Part shown: piece after piece, positions 8,764-16,141 of the stretch
How the letters are laid out: every line of letters starts with the position of its first letter
How positions within the stretch are numbered: position 1 is the first letter of the stretch
Assembly (NCBI RefSeq): GCF_016429065.1
Contig: NZ_JAELTX010000042.1
Coordinates: forward strand, 1 to 40,773
Direction of reading: 5' to 3'
Origin: Pedobacter sp. ASV17
GTDB lineage: Bacteria > Bacteroidota > Bacteroidia > Sphingobacteriales > Sphingobacteriaceae
DNA length: 40,773 nt
The notes under the pieces: model-generated
Told to the model about the DNA's origin: nothing
Seen by the model: only the letters and a program-made list of their open reading frames with translations
The model's database searches: none
Position numbers and translations under genes: made by a program

Positions 8764-8927
8764 ATAATTAACCACCTTAGGCACCTTAGAACATTTTAGA
8801 TTTTGAATTCGCTTAGATGAACTTAGGTATCTTAGATGTTTTAAGATAATTAACCACCTTAGGCACCTTGGAACATTTTAGATTTTGAATTTAGTGCTTA
8901 GATGAACTTAGGTGTCTTAGGTGGTTT
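8764..8927. repeat. Two-unit hairpin repeat built on CTTAG words (family R2)
   Basis: Two units with a period of 82 bp start at 8764 and 8846, filling the gap between two convergent genes. Each begins ATAATTAACCACCTTAGGCA and continues with CCTTAG, ATTTTAG, an AT-rich centre, then CTTAGATGAA, CTTAGGTRTC, TTAG. The linkers between CTTAG words are reverse-complementary between the arms (CCAC with GTGG, GCAC with GTGT), while CTTAG itself occurs in the same orientation in both arms. Folded as RNA, each CTTAG against CTTAG would pair except for a central U-U mismatch, so mismatches recur at regular steps. It could serve both converging transcripts. Confidence 0.8.
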
Positions 8928-8932
8928 AAACA

Positions 8933-8959
8933 AGATTCTTCGCTGCGCTCTGAATGACA
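8933..8959. repeat. Half of a TGTCAT/ATGACA-type dispersed repeat
   Basis: AGATTCTTCGCTGCGCTC followed by TGAATGACA has the same terminal ATGACA and TTCG core as the palindromes at 3387-3449 and 39541-39576. Only one half is present. It lies directly before the 3-prime end of the large minus-strand gene. Confidence 0.55.
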
Positions 8960-8977
8960 GCAAAAACCTAAACAATA

Positions 8978-11695
8978 CTATTTCACCAGGTACCTAATCA
9001 CTCTACGTCCAACGTTACCATTTTTGTCTATTCCCTCTACCACTACCCTATAATTACCTTTACCATCTGCATTATTAAACTCAAAGCTGACATTACCTTT
9101 TTCATCAGTAACAAGCTTAGGATTCCAGTAAATCGTTGTTCTTAAATCGTTGCTAGTGACAGGTGCATTCGGGGCGTATTTTGGCGAGTAGAACTCACGC
9201 TCTTTGCTATAGCCTTGCGGATTATATTTCACTTCATACTTTTTAGGAAGCATATCCAAGAAGTCTTGCTTAGACATCTTTTCACCTTTAGGAATTTTCT
9301 TGGTATTGATCACCAATACCCCCTGAGTGCCATACATCCTATCTACCGTACCCAGTGGATCGTTCAAGAAAACCTCTATAGATTCTAAATCAGTGGCACC
9401 AACCGAATTAATAGCATTAACATCTACATTCATTCCATTAAGGAAAATAGCCACCGGCACACGACTGCCATTATTATAATTTCGGGTGATATAGAATTTC
9501 TGTTCCTGCATATCATAAGTAAGACTAGGCAACTGTGTTTTGATACACTCCAATAGGAAATTACAACCTTCAAATCTTGTGCCTTCAATAAAACGATCTG
9601 GGATTTGGCTTAAACCAGAAAGTGTTGGATGATCTGCATGACTAGGACGTTTAATTGCCCCCCCTTTAATCTCTACAGTTTTAAGGGTGCGCATAAAACG
9701 ATATTGTCTTTGGCTATTGCTCAAGTAAGAAGCCATTGCCGTATCAATGTTTTCAATTTCATCTGCCGCATGCAAATTAACTCCCCTAGCTGCCGTTGGA
9801 CTTCCATCCAACATGATCATCAAATTGTTGTAGTTAGGATTATAACGTGCACTAATCACCACTTGTGATGAATCGGGGAATACCAGATCTTTAAAGTTAA
9901 ATACACCCACGTTACTGGTAATGGTTTGAGCCGAAATCGGTTTTCCAGTCACCATCATACGCATGGCACCTTTTTTAATAGGCATCCCCGTAAGGTCTCT
10001 TAAAGTTCCAGATATGCTGATTCCCTGTTCAGGAAGTAAAAAGATTTTAGGATAACGTCCAGCCAATATTTCTTTATAAGAAAATCTTCTATAGCCTTGG
10101 GTAAGCATTAACTTATCCAGCTCTCCCAGCTTCTTTTCATCAGGTTTATTGAAATAATAATTGGGCTTTTCAACGTAACCCTTTAAATCAGAAGTAAGCA
10201 ATAACGAACTCAAAATAGTTGTTTCATTATTCTCATCGCTAGGCACCTTGGTTTCGTCGGTTACACTTACCGAGAAATCACCGACAATAGCCTGTCCCTT
10301 GCTTTTTGCATCAAGGCTTATCTTTACTTTTTGGCGAGGTTTATACGCAGGCAAATCAGCCTTAAGCGCCAAGTTCATTGCATCACTATGTAATACAAAC
10401 ACTAAACGCTCGCTCACAGGTTCGCTTTTCTCATTAAATAGTGTAAGTTGTGCAATGCCTGACGGAAAATTCTGCTTTGGAACTTTAACGGTAATCACCT
10501 GGTTTTTAAGATTCATTTGTGCACCATAAGCCACATTATTACTGTTTTGCCCCACCAAGTAAAACGACTTGTCTTTATTCGCTTCAAAAAATGCTGTACT
10601 GGATAAAATACGTAGGTTAATAAAATCCGTTGCCGCTGGGTTGCTCGCTTGTAAAGTAATCCCATCAATAGCCTTTGGCAAATCAATCGTTTTGCTTAAA
10701 CCATCTTTACTGGTATATTTTAGCTTATAGCTTTTCCCTGCTTCTGGCGATACAAAGAAACTACCAATTCCAGCAAAAGTTGAAGTAAAGCTGCCAACCT
10801 CATTGTTCTGATCATCAAAAATACTGCCCTTTACATCGGTACCTAAGCCATTTGGAAGAACCGCTTTAAAGCCCACTTGATTGGGAATACCCAAAATAAA
10901 CTCACCACCTTCAGGGAATAATTGAAAATCAATTCCATTATCATTTTGCCTAATGTTAAAACTAGCACTGGCCAATTCCTTGTCGGCCATACTCACATCG
11001 GCTACTAAAGTCCCTTTTTTAATAGGATCACCAGGTTTACTCGTTATCGTCACGGTCAAATACCCATTCGCATCTGTGGTACCACGACCGCTGCTAAACA
11101 CATCATAATTATGGAACATACGCCAATTCACTGTTTTATTGGCCAAAGGTTTTTTGCTCGTATCTTTAAACTGAATACGGGCCGTGGTTTTTATCGCCTT
11201 ATCCGTAGGTGCGTTGGTATAGCTAATATTGGTGAGCAATTGTTTATCTATCGCCTCTCCTATCAATATATTTTTCGAGAAGAAATAATCCGCATCAAAA
11301 TTGAGCATCCATAAAGTATAGGCCCTCACATAGTAATTACCTTGTTTATAGGTATTCATGGGTAGTGCAAGGTTGCCATAAGCCACACTATTTTTCACAG
11401 GCAGTTTTACCGTTTGCACTAATGAATCTACCGCATTATACATTTCCACATAAACTATTTTACTTAGTGGCGATGGCACCGTGCCCTGTGTGGTCACATA
11501 AGCCTTAAACCAAATGGTATCGGCTACGGCATAATACGGCTTGTCAAAATGCAGGTATACTTTTTCTAGCGGCTGTTCCTCGGTAAGTCGCTTTGTTTTG
11601 TTGATAATTGTATTGAGGGTGGCGGTATCTTGTTGGGCGTGGGCCAGGGTAATGCTCAAACAAAACAACAGGACCAGGAATTTAATTGCTTTCAT
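8978..11695 (-). CDS. Large exported MG2 / plug-domain surface protein
   Basis: The 905-residue protein has a signal peptide ending TLAHAQ (about residue 20). An MG2 macroglobulin-like domain follows, with the Bacteroidota signature EKVYLHFDKPYYAVADTIWF at about 44-63. Several Ig-like or macroglobulin-like modules follow (for example NGYLTVTITSKPGD and GISISGTLRDLTGMPIKKGA). Near residues 690-810 there is a TonB-receptor-type plug fold (SQIPDRFIEG, VPVAIFLNGM, DLESIEVFLNDP, MYGTQGVLVINTKK). The end EFNNADGKGNYRVVVEGIDK is again macroglobulin-like. There is no beta-barrel after the plug. Such proteins are frequent in Bacteroidota and of unknown function; a role in a surface complex is inference. 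It is transcribed toward a convergent lipoprotein gene across the R2 repeat. A hypothetical-protein label would be the cautious alternative. Confidence 0.8.
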   Translation of the reverse strand: MKAIKFLVLLFCLSITLAHAQQDTATLNTIINKTKRLTEEQPLEKVYLHFDKPYYAVADTIWFKAYVTTQGTVPSPLSKIVYVEMYNAVDSLVQTVKLPVKNSVAYGNLALPMNTYKQGNYYVRAYTLWMLNFDADYFFSKNILIGEAIDKQLLTNISYTNAPTDKAIKTTARIQFKDTSKKPLANKTVNWRMFHNYDVFSSGRGTTDANGYLTVTITSKPGDPIKKGTLVADVSMADKELASASFNIRQNDNGIDFQLFPEGGEFILGIPNQVGFKAVLPNGLGTDVKGSIFDDQNNEVGSFTSTFAGIGSFFVSPEAGKSYKLKYTSKDGLSKTIDLPKAIDGITLQASNPAATDFINLRILSSTAFFEANKDKSFYLVGQNSNNVAYGAQMNLKNQVITVKVPKQNFPSGIAQLTLFNEKSEPVSERLVFVLHSDAMNLALKADLPAYKPRQKVKISLDAKSKGQAIVGDFSVSVTDETKVPSDENNETTILSSLLLTSDLKGYVEKPNYYFNKPDEKKLGELDKLMLTQGYRRFSYKEILAGRYPKIFLLPEQGISISGTLRDLTGMPIKKGAMRMMVTGKPISAQTITSNVGVFNFKDLVFPDSSQVVISARYNPNYNNLMIMLDGSPTAARGVNLHAADEIENIDTAMASYLSNSQRQYRFMRTLKTVEIKGGAIKRPSHADHPTLSGLSQIPDRFIEGTRFEGCNFLLECIKTQLPSLTYDMQEQKFYITRNYNNGSRVPVAIFLNGMNVDVNAINSVGATDLESIEVFLNDPLGTVDRMYGTQGVLVINTKKIPKGEKMSKQDFLDMLPKKYEVKYNPQGYSKEREFYSPKYAPNAPVTSNDLRTTIYWNPKLVTDEKGNVSFEFNNADGKGNYRVVVEGIDKNGNVGRRVIRYLVK

Positions 11696-11745
11696 TAATA
11701 CACGATTTGCTTAGTGCTAAGTGTGATAAATATAGGATTTATTGC

Positions 11746-11977
11746 CTAACTAGCCCGACATTGAAGGGAAGTTTAACAAAATTTTACATTCATTGAAAAC
11801 TTGGAAGCTTCGGGGAAACGCTACAACTTCATGGTGTCATTGTCACATTTTAGCGGCTATTCCTTTTTTGAAGCGCAAAAATCATGCATACTAATTCCGA
11901 TAGTCCCGCCATTCATTCCAAGTCCTCGGTTTCGTTCCTCAACCTGTGGGCTTTCCATTACTGTCGGGGCTAGTTTA
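11746..11977. repeat. Non-coding element with terminal inverted repeats (MITE- or REP-like candidate)
   Basis: The left end CTAACTAGCCCGACA (11746-11760) is mirrored at the right end TGTCGGGGCTAGTTTA (11962-11977), whose reverse complement reads TAAACTAGCCCCGACA. The similarity continues inward (TTGAAGGGAA against GTAATGGAAAG). The interior carries smaller inverted segments such as GATAGTCCCGCC and is GC-richer than the flanks. The open frame of 120 codons crossing it on the plus strand lacks any protein character and runs into the GNAT gene on the other strand. I recall similar blocks between genes of Sphingobacteriaceae, but no mobility gene is nearby. It lies between the starts of the large surface gene and the 3-prime end of the GNAT gene. 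Confidence 0.6.
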
Positions 11978-12015
11978 TCAAGTTTGCCCAAACCTCGTAA
12001 GTTTCTATTTTTGAA

Positions 12016-12516
12016 TTACAAGCGCTTTCTAATGCTATACAAATACTCATCATACACATTCCCCTCTTTAATGATAGAAGATTTGATAACGGCCTCCCTT
12101 TCAAATCCTGCTTTTTCTACCACCCTCATAGAAGCCGTATTAAAACTAAATACACAAGCGTAAACCCTTAGCAATCCCAGCTCCTTAAAAGCGTATTCTA
12201 CCATTAAATTAACGGCACTGGTGGCATATCCTTTTCCCCAATAGTCTTCGCCAATCCAGTACCCAACTTCGGCATTAATGCGATATACATCCTGTCCAGG
12301 AACTAAGCGACCAGTACCTATAAAAATATCTTGATGGTAGATACCGAACACCTTCCCCAATTTATCATTAGCAGCCAATTCTAGAAAATGCTGTGCATCT
12401 TCCAAGGCATAAGGAAATGGAAAAACATCTCTCAGGTTCTTCGCAATCGCATGGTTATTGGCCAAACGCTGAATTTCCGCTGGGCTTGCTTGATTAATAT
12501 CTCTCAATTCGATCAT
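12016..12516 (-). CDS. GNAT family N-acetyltransferase (RimJ/RimL-like)
   Basis: The 166-residue protein is a single GNAT domain. The N-terminal MIELRDINQASPAEIQRLAN is followed by the substrate-side strand region, then GYWIGEDYWGKGYATSAVNL, which is the acetyl-CoA pyrophosphate loop (Q/R-x-x-G-x-G/A variant: W-G-K-G-Y-A-T), and the C-terminal FNTASMRVVEKAGFEREAVI that packs on the cofactor. This is typical of the RimJ/RimL group (acetyltransf_3) that modifies protein N-termini, but many paralogues act on small amines or antibiotics, so the substrate is open. The start ATG at 12514-12516 has no competing upstream start. It is separated from the monooxygenase gene by two hairpins, so it is probably transcribed on its own. 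Confidence 0.85.
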   Translation of the reverse strand: MIELRDINQASPAEIQRLANNHAIAKNLRDVFPFPYALEDAQHFLELAANDKLGKVFGIYHQDIFIGTGRLVPGQDVYRINAEVGYWIGEDYWGKGYATSAVNLMVEYAFKELGLLRVYACVFSFNTASMRVVEKAGFEREAVIKSSIIKEGNVYDEYLYSIRKRL

Positions 12517-12591
12517 TTCAATGATATGATTTCTTGATAAAGATAACCCTTAGCGCATTAGATATGAAAGCTCTTTAATTTTAGTTGCATC

Positions 12592-12687
12592 AAACCCCTT
12601 GGGTTTTAGAAACCTACGAGGTTTAAAGTATCCTATTTCCAATAAAGGGAGCCAAGACTTACTAAGTTTTAGAAATTTCGTAAGTCT
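12592..12687. terminator. Pair of 33-nt hairpins with identical geometry
   Basis: Hairpin one: 12592-12606 (AAACCCCTTGGGTTT) faces 12610-12624 (AAACCTACGAGGTTT) across a TAG loop, with several G-T wobbles. Hairpin two: 12655-12669 (AGACTTACTAAGTTT) faces 12673-12687 (AAATTTCGTAAGTCT), again 15 bp around TAG. Both lie 24-120 bp after the stop of the monooxygenase gene on the minus strand and could end its transcript. Hairpin two is nearly the same sequence as the perfect hairpin at 39643-39675, so this is a dispersed family and not an ordinary terminator. Confidence 0.7.
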
Positions 12688-12710
12688 AAAAATCACGATC
12701 TTTCACCTCA

Positions 12711-13847
12711 TTAAAACATCGCCAACAAGCTTTTTACCGCATCCTTCGAGTGCAACATTTCAGTGCTTTGCAAAGTCATTTCCGTTACTTCGGCAGCTCT
12801 TTTGAGCATTTGCTTCTCATAATTACCTAAAGCCGTAGCTATGTTTTCAACATCAGGATTGGTTAAGCATGCTGCCAATTCAAAAGCATCCTGCATGGCC
12901 ATGTTTACCCCCTCACCAGCATAGGGTGGCATACGATGTGCGGCATCGCCAATCAAGGTAAGGTTTGCTTGAGTTTCCCAGTTTTGATCCAAAGGAAAGT
13001 GATATTGTGGACGAGGCACAAACCACATTTCATTACCTGCAAAAAGCTCCTGCCAAACATCATCCCAAGCAGCAAAAGCAGTTTTAAACCAGTCAAAAAC
13101 TTGTTGTTTGTCGCTAAAATCTATCCCGCTTTGGGCTACCCAATTTTCGGGAACTTTACAACCCGTATAAAAAGACAAACTACCCTCTCCTTTTGCACTT
13201 AAAATTAAAGACTGCTCTTGGCCCATGGCAAAAATTTTACCGCCATTTACTAAGTTCAAAAGTTTCGGCGCATTTTGAGCAGCGTGATAAATATTACCTT
13301 CTACAATAGTAATTCCCGAATATACTGGCTGGATATGGTTAAGGTAGGGTCTAATTTTAGAGTTTGCACCATCAGCGGCAATCACCAAATCGACGTAGGC
13401 ACTGTTCCCATTTTTAAAATGCAACAGCCAGCCTTCTCCTTTTTGCTCCATCGACACAAATTGGCTGTCCCACACCATGGTTTTGGGCTTTAAAGACTGG
13501 ATCAAGAGATCCCTCAAAGGAGCCCTATCAATTTCGGGACGATGTTCACCCTCATCTTCAGAACCATCATCATCCATATGAATAGTTGCATGCGGGTCTA
13601 ACACCTTCATTCTTCCCGCTTCTGGACGATAGTTGGCATAAAACTCGCCCAATAAGTTTGCACGACGAAGGGCTTCTAATCCAGATTCCTCGTGCAGGTC
13701 GAGCGTAGCTCCTTGCTGACGAGCCGTCCCATCAGCATCCCGTTCGTAGACCTTTACAACTACATTTTGGAGTTGTAAAAGCCTCGCTAAAGTTAATCCA
13801 CCTGGGCCGCCGCCCACAATTGCAATTTGTCTATGTTGTAGTAACAT
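12711..13847 (-). CDS. FAD-dependent monooxygenase, TetX-like
   Basis: The 378-residue protein is a class A flavoprotein hydroxylase. The Rossmann fingerprint is IAIVGGGPGGLTLARLLQ at residues 8-25, followed by the acidic YERDADGTARQQG end of strand 2 and TLDLHEESGLEALRRANLL, an order of motifs very like Tet(X) (YERDxDxxARxxGGTLDLHxxSG). HRPEIDRAPLRDLL matches the NPEINRNDLR segment whose Arg contacts FAD. The second FAD motif GDAAHRMPPYAGEGVNMAMQ lies near 300-320. Tet(X) enzymes hydroxylate and inactivate tetracyclines, but many close homologues act on other substrates, so resistance is not shown by sequence. The AraC-type regulator starts 30 bp upstream and a VOC protein before that, suggesting one inducible unit. 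Length equals the Tet(X) length of about 380. Confidence 0.88.
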   Translation of the reverse strand: MLLQHRQIAIVGGGPGGLTLARLLQLQNVVVKVYERDADGTARQQGATLDLHEESGLEALRRANLLGEFYANYRPEAGRMKVLDPHATIHMDDDGSEDEGEHRPEIDRAPLRDLLIQSLKPKTMVWDSQFVSMEQKGEGWLLHFKNGNSAYVDLVIAADGANSKIRPYLNHIQPVYSGITIVEGNIYHAAQNAPKLLNLVNGGKIFAMGQEQSLILSAKGEGSLSFYTGCKVPENWVAQSGIDFSDKQQVFDWFKTAFAAWDDVWQELFAGNEMWFVPRPQYHFPLDQNWETQANLTLIGDAAHRMPPYAGEGVNMAMQDAFELAACLTNPDVENIATALGNYEKQMLKRAAEVTEMTLQSTEMLHSKDAVKSLLAMF

Positions 13848-13877
13848 ACCGTTAAATCATTTATTTACGGCACAAAA

Positions 13878-14633
13878 TTAGGGTAGGTCTAGGGTTGATA
13901 ATTGGATAAATCGGTCGTTTTGATTTTGCTTGAGTTCCTTTGGAGAAACACCCGAAAGCTTTTTCACTTCCCTAATGAAATGCGATTGGTCGGCGAAGTT
14001 CTGTTCTGGAAATAGCTTACCCTCTTTAATCTGTTGGAAAGAAGCGCGAAAACGTAGAATATTACAATAGGCCTTTAAGCTAAGTCCCAACTGTTTATTA
14101 AAATAACGATTGATCTGTCGGCTACTCCAGAATACTTGTTCAGAAAGCTCCTTTACACTCAAGGCTCCATTTGAAGCGAAAATGAGTTCAAATAGTTTCC
14201 GTTTTCTGTTATCAATCTCTTTAGGCAAAAGTGACTGAATTTTCTCGGTAGCTTTTGTACAACAATGCTCAAAATCATGTAGATCGTCCGTACTAAAATC
14301 CCAAAAATCTACAGGCATATTTTGCGCTTTGCCCAGCAAATGACCAAAGGGCTCGTGAAACAAATATTCGGCAGCTAAGGGTTTAAAACTGATGGCAAAA
14401 GTAGTACGTTGGGCTGCAATACTGGCTTTACCTGGGTGTATCTCGATACCCAACAAGGTCACATGGAAAGCCGCCGTCACGCTTTGTGAGAAAAACAGAT
14501 CAATACGCCCATCGGGCATTAAAACCACTTCCTTTTCTTGATCTGATTGGTTTTGCAAATACCAAAAACTCTCTACAAAATCTTCCAAAACCGTAGGTGG
14601 TTTAAGAAGTTGGTAGCGTAAACTGTTGTCCAT
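13878..14633 (-). CDS. AraC family transcriptional regulator
   Basis: The 251-residue protein has an N-terminal sensing domain of the DUF6597 kind (residues about 10-125; MPDGRIDLFFSQSVTAAFHV and IHPGKASIAAQRTTFAISFK) and a C-terminal AraC/XylS DNA-binding domain (about 150-240) with LSVKELSEQVFWSSRQINRY as the first helix-turn-helix and FADQSHFIREVKKLSGVSPK as the second, which is the usual conserved end. It is 30 bp upstream of the TetX-like gene on the same strand and 54 bp downstream of the VOC gene, so it likely controls this small cluster. A 7-bp inverted repeat (ACTAAAA/TTTTAGT, 14637-14656) sits just before its start and could be an operator. Confidence 0.92.
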   Translation of the reverse strand: MDNSLRYQLLKPPTVLEDFVESFWYLQNQSDQEKEVVLMPDGRIDLFFSQSVTAAFHVTLLGIEIHPGKASIAAQRTTFAISFKPLAAEYLFHEPFGHLLGKAQNMPVDFWDFSTDDLHDFEHCCTKATEKIQSLLPKEIDNRKRKLFELIFASNGALSVKELSEQVFWSSRQINRYFNKQLGLSLKAYCNILRFRASFQQIKEGKLFPEQNFADQSHFIREVKKLSGVSPKELKQNQNDRFIQLSTLDLP

Positions 14634-14636
14634 AGC

Positions 14637-14656
14637 ACTAAAAAGCTTGTTTTAGT
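14637..14656 (-). promoter_or_regulatory. Small inverted repeat before the AraC-type gene
   Basis: ACTAAAA at 14637-14643 and TTTTAGT at 14650-14656 are perfect complements around AGCTTG, placed 4 bases upstream of the regulator's start codon. It may be an operator or an attenuating hairpin between the VOC and regulator genes. The arms are short, so chance is possible. Confidence 0.35.
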
Positions 14657-14687
14657 TAAGCCAAGATACCAAAAATTAAGCTCAAGG

Positions 14688-15086
14688 TTACATGCCTTCT
14701 AATGAAAGCACATTGAATTTATGTCCATCTGGATCTGCAAAGGCACAGAAGTAATAACCTCCATACCTTCCTGGTTCTTGAAAAATATCAGCTCCTGCCT
14801 TACGGGCGGCTTCAGCCCATTGGTTTACTTCCTCATCAGTATCTGCAGCAAGACTAAAAATCACTTCGTTCCCCTCTTTTGCCAAAGCAAATGTTCCCTG
14901 CATGTTCGATAACAAAGCTTCTTTCTGAAAAAAATGAATGATAAAGTTGGCATCACCAAACAGAAAACTCGCCAAATCTGGTGCATTGTTGTGTCCATTT
15001 GGAGTAAACCCCAATTGGGTATAAAAAGCTCTGGTACGCTCCACATCTTGCACCGCTAGGTTAGCCCAAATTTTCTTCGTTTTCAT
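14688..15086 (-). CDS. VOC superfamily protein (glyoxalase/bleomycin-resistance fold)
   Basis: Starting from ATG at 15084-15086 the product has 132 residues: MKTKKIWANLAVQDVERTRA, then FYTQLGFTPNG, the middle strand ASFLFGDANFIIHFF, a second beta-alpha-beta half with EVNQWAEAARKAGADIFQEP and the ending YYFCAFADPDGHKFNVLSLE. This is the standard VOC layout of two paired modules, with the C-terminal DPDGHxFxVL signature. An upstream in-frame start at 15167 would add 27 residues of low-quality sequence (asparagine and lysine-rich) and is rejected. Members include lactoylglutathione lyases, antibiotic-binding proteins and dioxygenases; many of this short type have no known substrate. It heads the probable VOC-AraC-monooxygenase unit. 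Confidence 0.88.
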   Translation of the reverse strand: MKTKKIWANLAVQDVERTRAFYTQLGFTPNGHNNAPDLASFLFGDANFIIHFFQKEALLSNMQGTFALAKEGNEVIFSLAADTDEEVNQWAEAARKAGADIFQEPGRYGGYYFCAFADPDGHKFNVLSLEGM

Positions 15087-15225
15087 ATTGTTATTGTTTA
15101 GGTGATTAAATAACAGGCGTATTTTGCTTTTTGTTTGTTGATGTCTAATGTTCAAATAAAAATACAAGGATATTTGGTTAACGAGAATTGATTATCTTAG
15201 GTTTATTTCTTGAGCCTCTGCTATT

Positions 15226-16080
15226 ATGATCAAATCAACCTATTTAATTTTACTTGTATGCATTACAATCAATGTCTACGGGCAAAAAAAGCAAACATTA
15301 CCTATACTAAAATCCAATACAGACACCTTAGACATTAAGGCCGACAATTATTTAAATGAACAATCTTGGGTTTTATCTTTCAAAAAGAAAATAGATGTAT
15401 TAGAGGTGCGTATTGAAGACAACCCAATAAAAATAACGTTTATTTCAACGCTCGATTCGATTTCATTTGTGGTAAAAGTTGGCGACCAACATGACTTTTT
15501 CATTCTTAACGGCATCAAAAAATTCCACGCTAGAATAAAAGGAGTGCCAGCTCTTTTCACTAGAAAAAATGATTCGTTGGCCGATGTTAATATCCAATGC
15601 TTAAAAACCGATTTGTTTTCCGTTACCGAACGAAATAAAAATTATCCTTTTAACAAAGCGAAAAGAATCGAATTGATTTCTTTCGATGACCCCAATAGTG
15701 ATTTCACGATACCGCTTCCTGTAAAAAAAGGAAAGCTAGATCAATCTAAAATTCGCGAACAAAAAACACTTGCGATTAATCAAATCAATGAACTCACCAA
15801 CATCTTTTATAATATAGGTAGAACTCCAGTACCTCATCTTGCCTATAAGGCTGTTGACATAGGCGCTAGTTGCTATGAACCTAGAAACGGGATTGTATTT
15901 TTTGATTCGAACGATCGTGTTTTTGAATATGTAGAGATTTGTTTTGGTTGCCGACGCAGTCGCGTTAGCTCAAAGCGAGTAAAAGTTGGAGATGAATGTG
16001 AGCAAAAACATGACATCCTGCGTGATTTCTTTTTAGAACAGGGGCTCAAGTTTGGAACAGTTAGGGATCCTATTGATTAG
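15226..16080 (+). CDS. Exported protein of unknown function
   Basis: The 284-residue protein has a signal peptide (MIKSTYLILLVCITINVYGQ, cleaved about residue 20). The mature part is beta-rich with an early segment facing LSFKKKIDVLEVRI. A conserved-looking C-terminal domain follows from about residue 205: CYEPRNGIVFFDSNDRVFEY, then VEICFGC near 240-247, and a final helix DILRDFFLEQGLKFGT. Cysteines at about 216, 244, 247 and 258 could form disulfides or bind a metal. I recognise this C-terminal pattern as recurring in Bacteroidota hypothetical proteins but cannot name a family. It is convergent with the next gene and stands alone. Confidence 0.7.
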   Translation: MIKSTYLILLVCITINVYGQKKQTLPILKSNTDTLDIKADNYLNEQSWVLSFKKKIDVLEVRIEDNPIKITFISTLDSISFVVKVGDQHDFFILNGIKKFHARIKGVPALFTRKNDSLADVNIQCLKTDLFSVTERNKNYPFNKAKRIELISFDDPNSDFTIPLPVKKGKLDQSKIREQKTLAINQINELTNIFYNIGRTPVPHLAYKAVDIGASCYEPRNGIVFFDSNDRVFEYVEICFGCRRSRVSSKRVKVGDECEQKHDILRDFFLEQGLKFGTVRDPID

Positions 16081-16141
16081 ACACCTTCATTCATTTTACC
16101 ATTATTTAAACCGCAAGACAACTACCTAAATTCATTTATCA

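Noticed and set aside
11801..12163. Open frame of 120 codons on the plus strand
   Set aside because: It covers the inverted-repeat element and then the opposite strand of the GNAT gene, which has clear family motifs.
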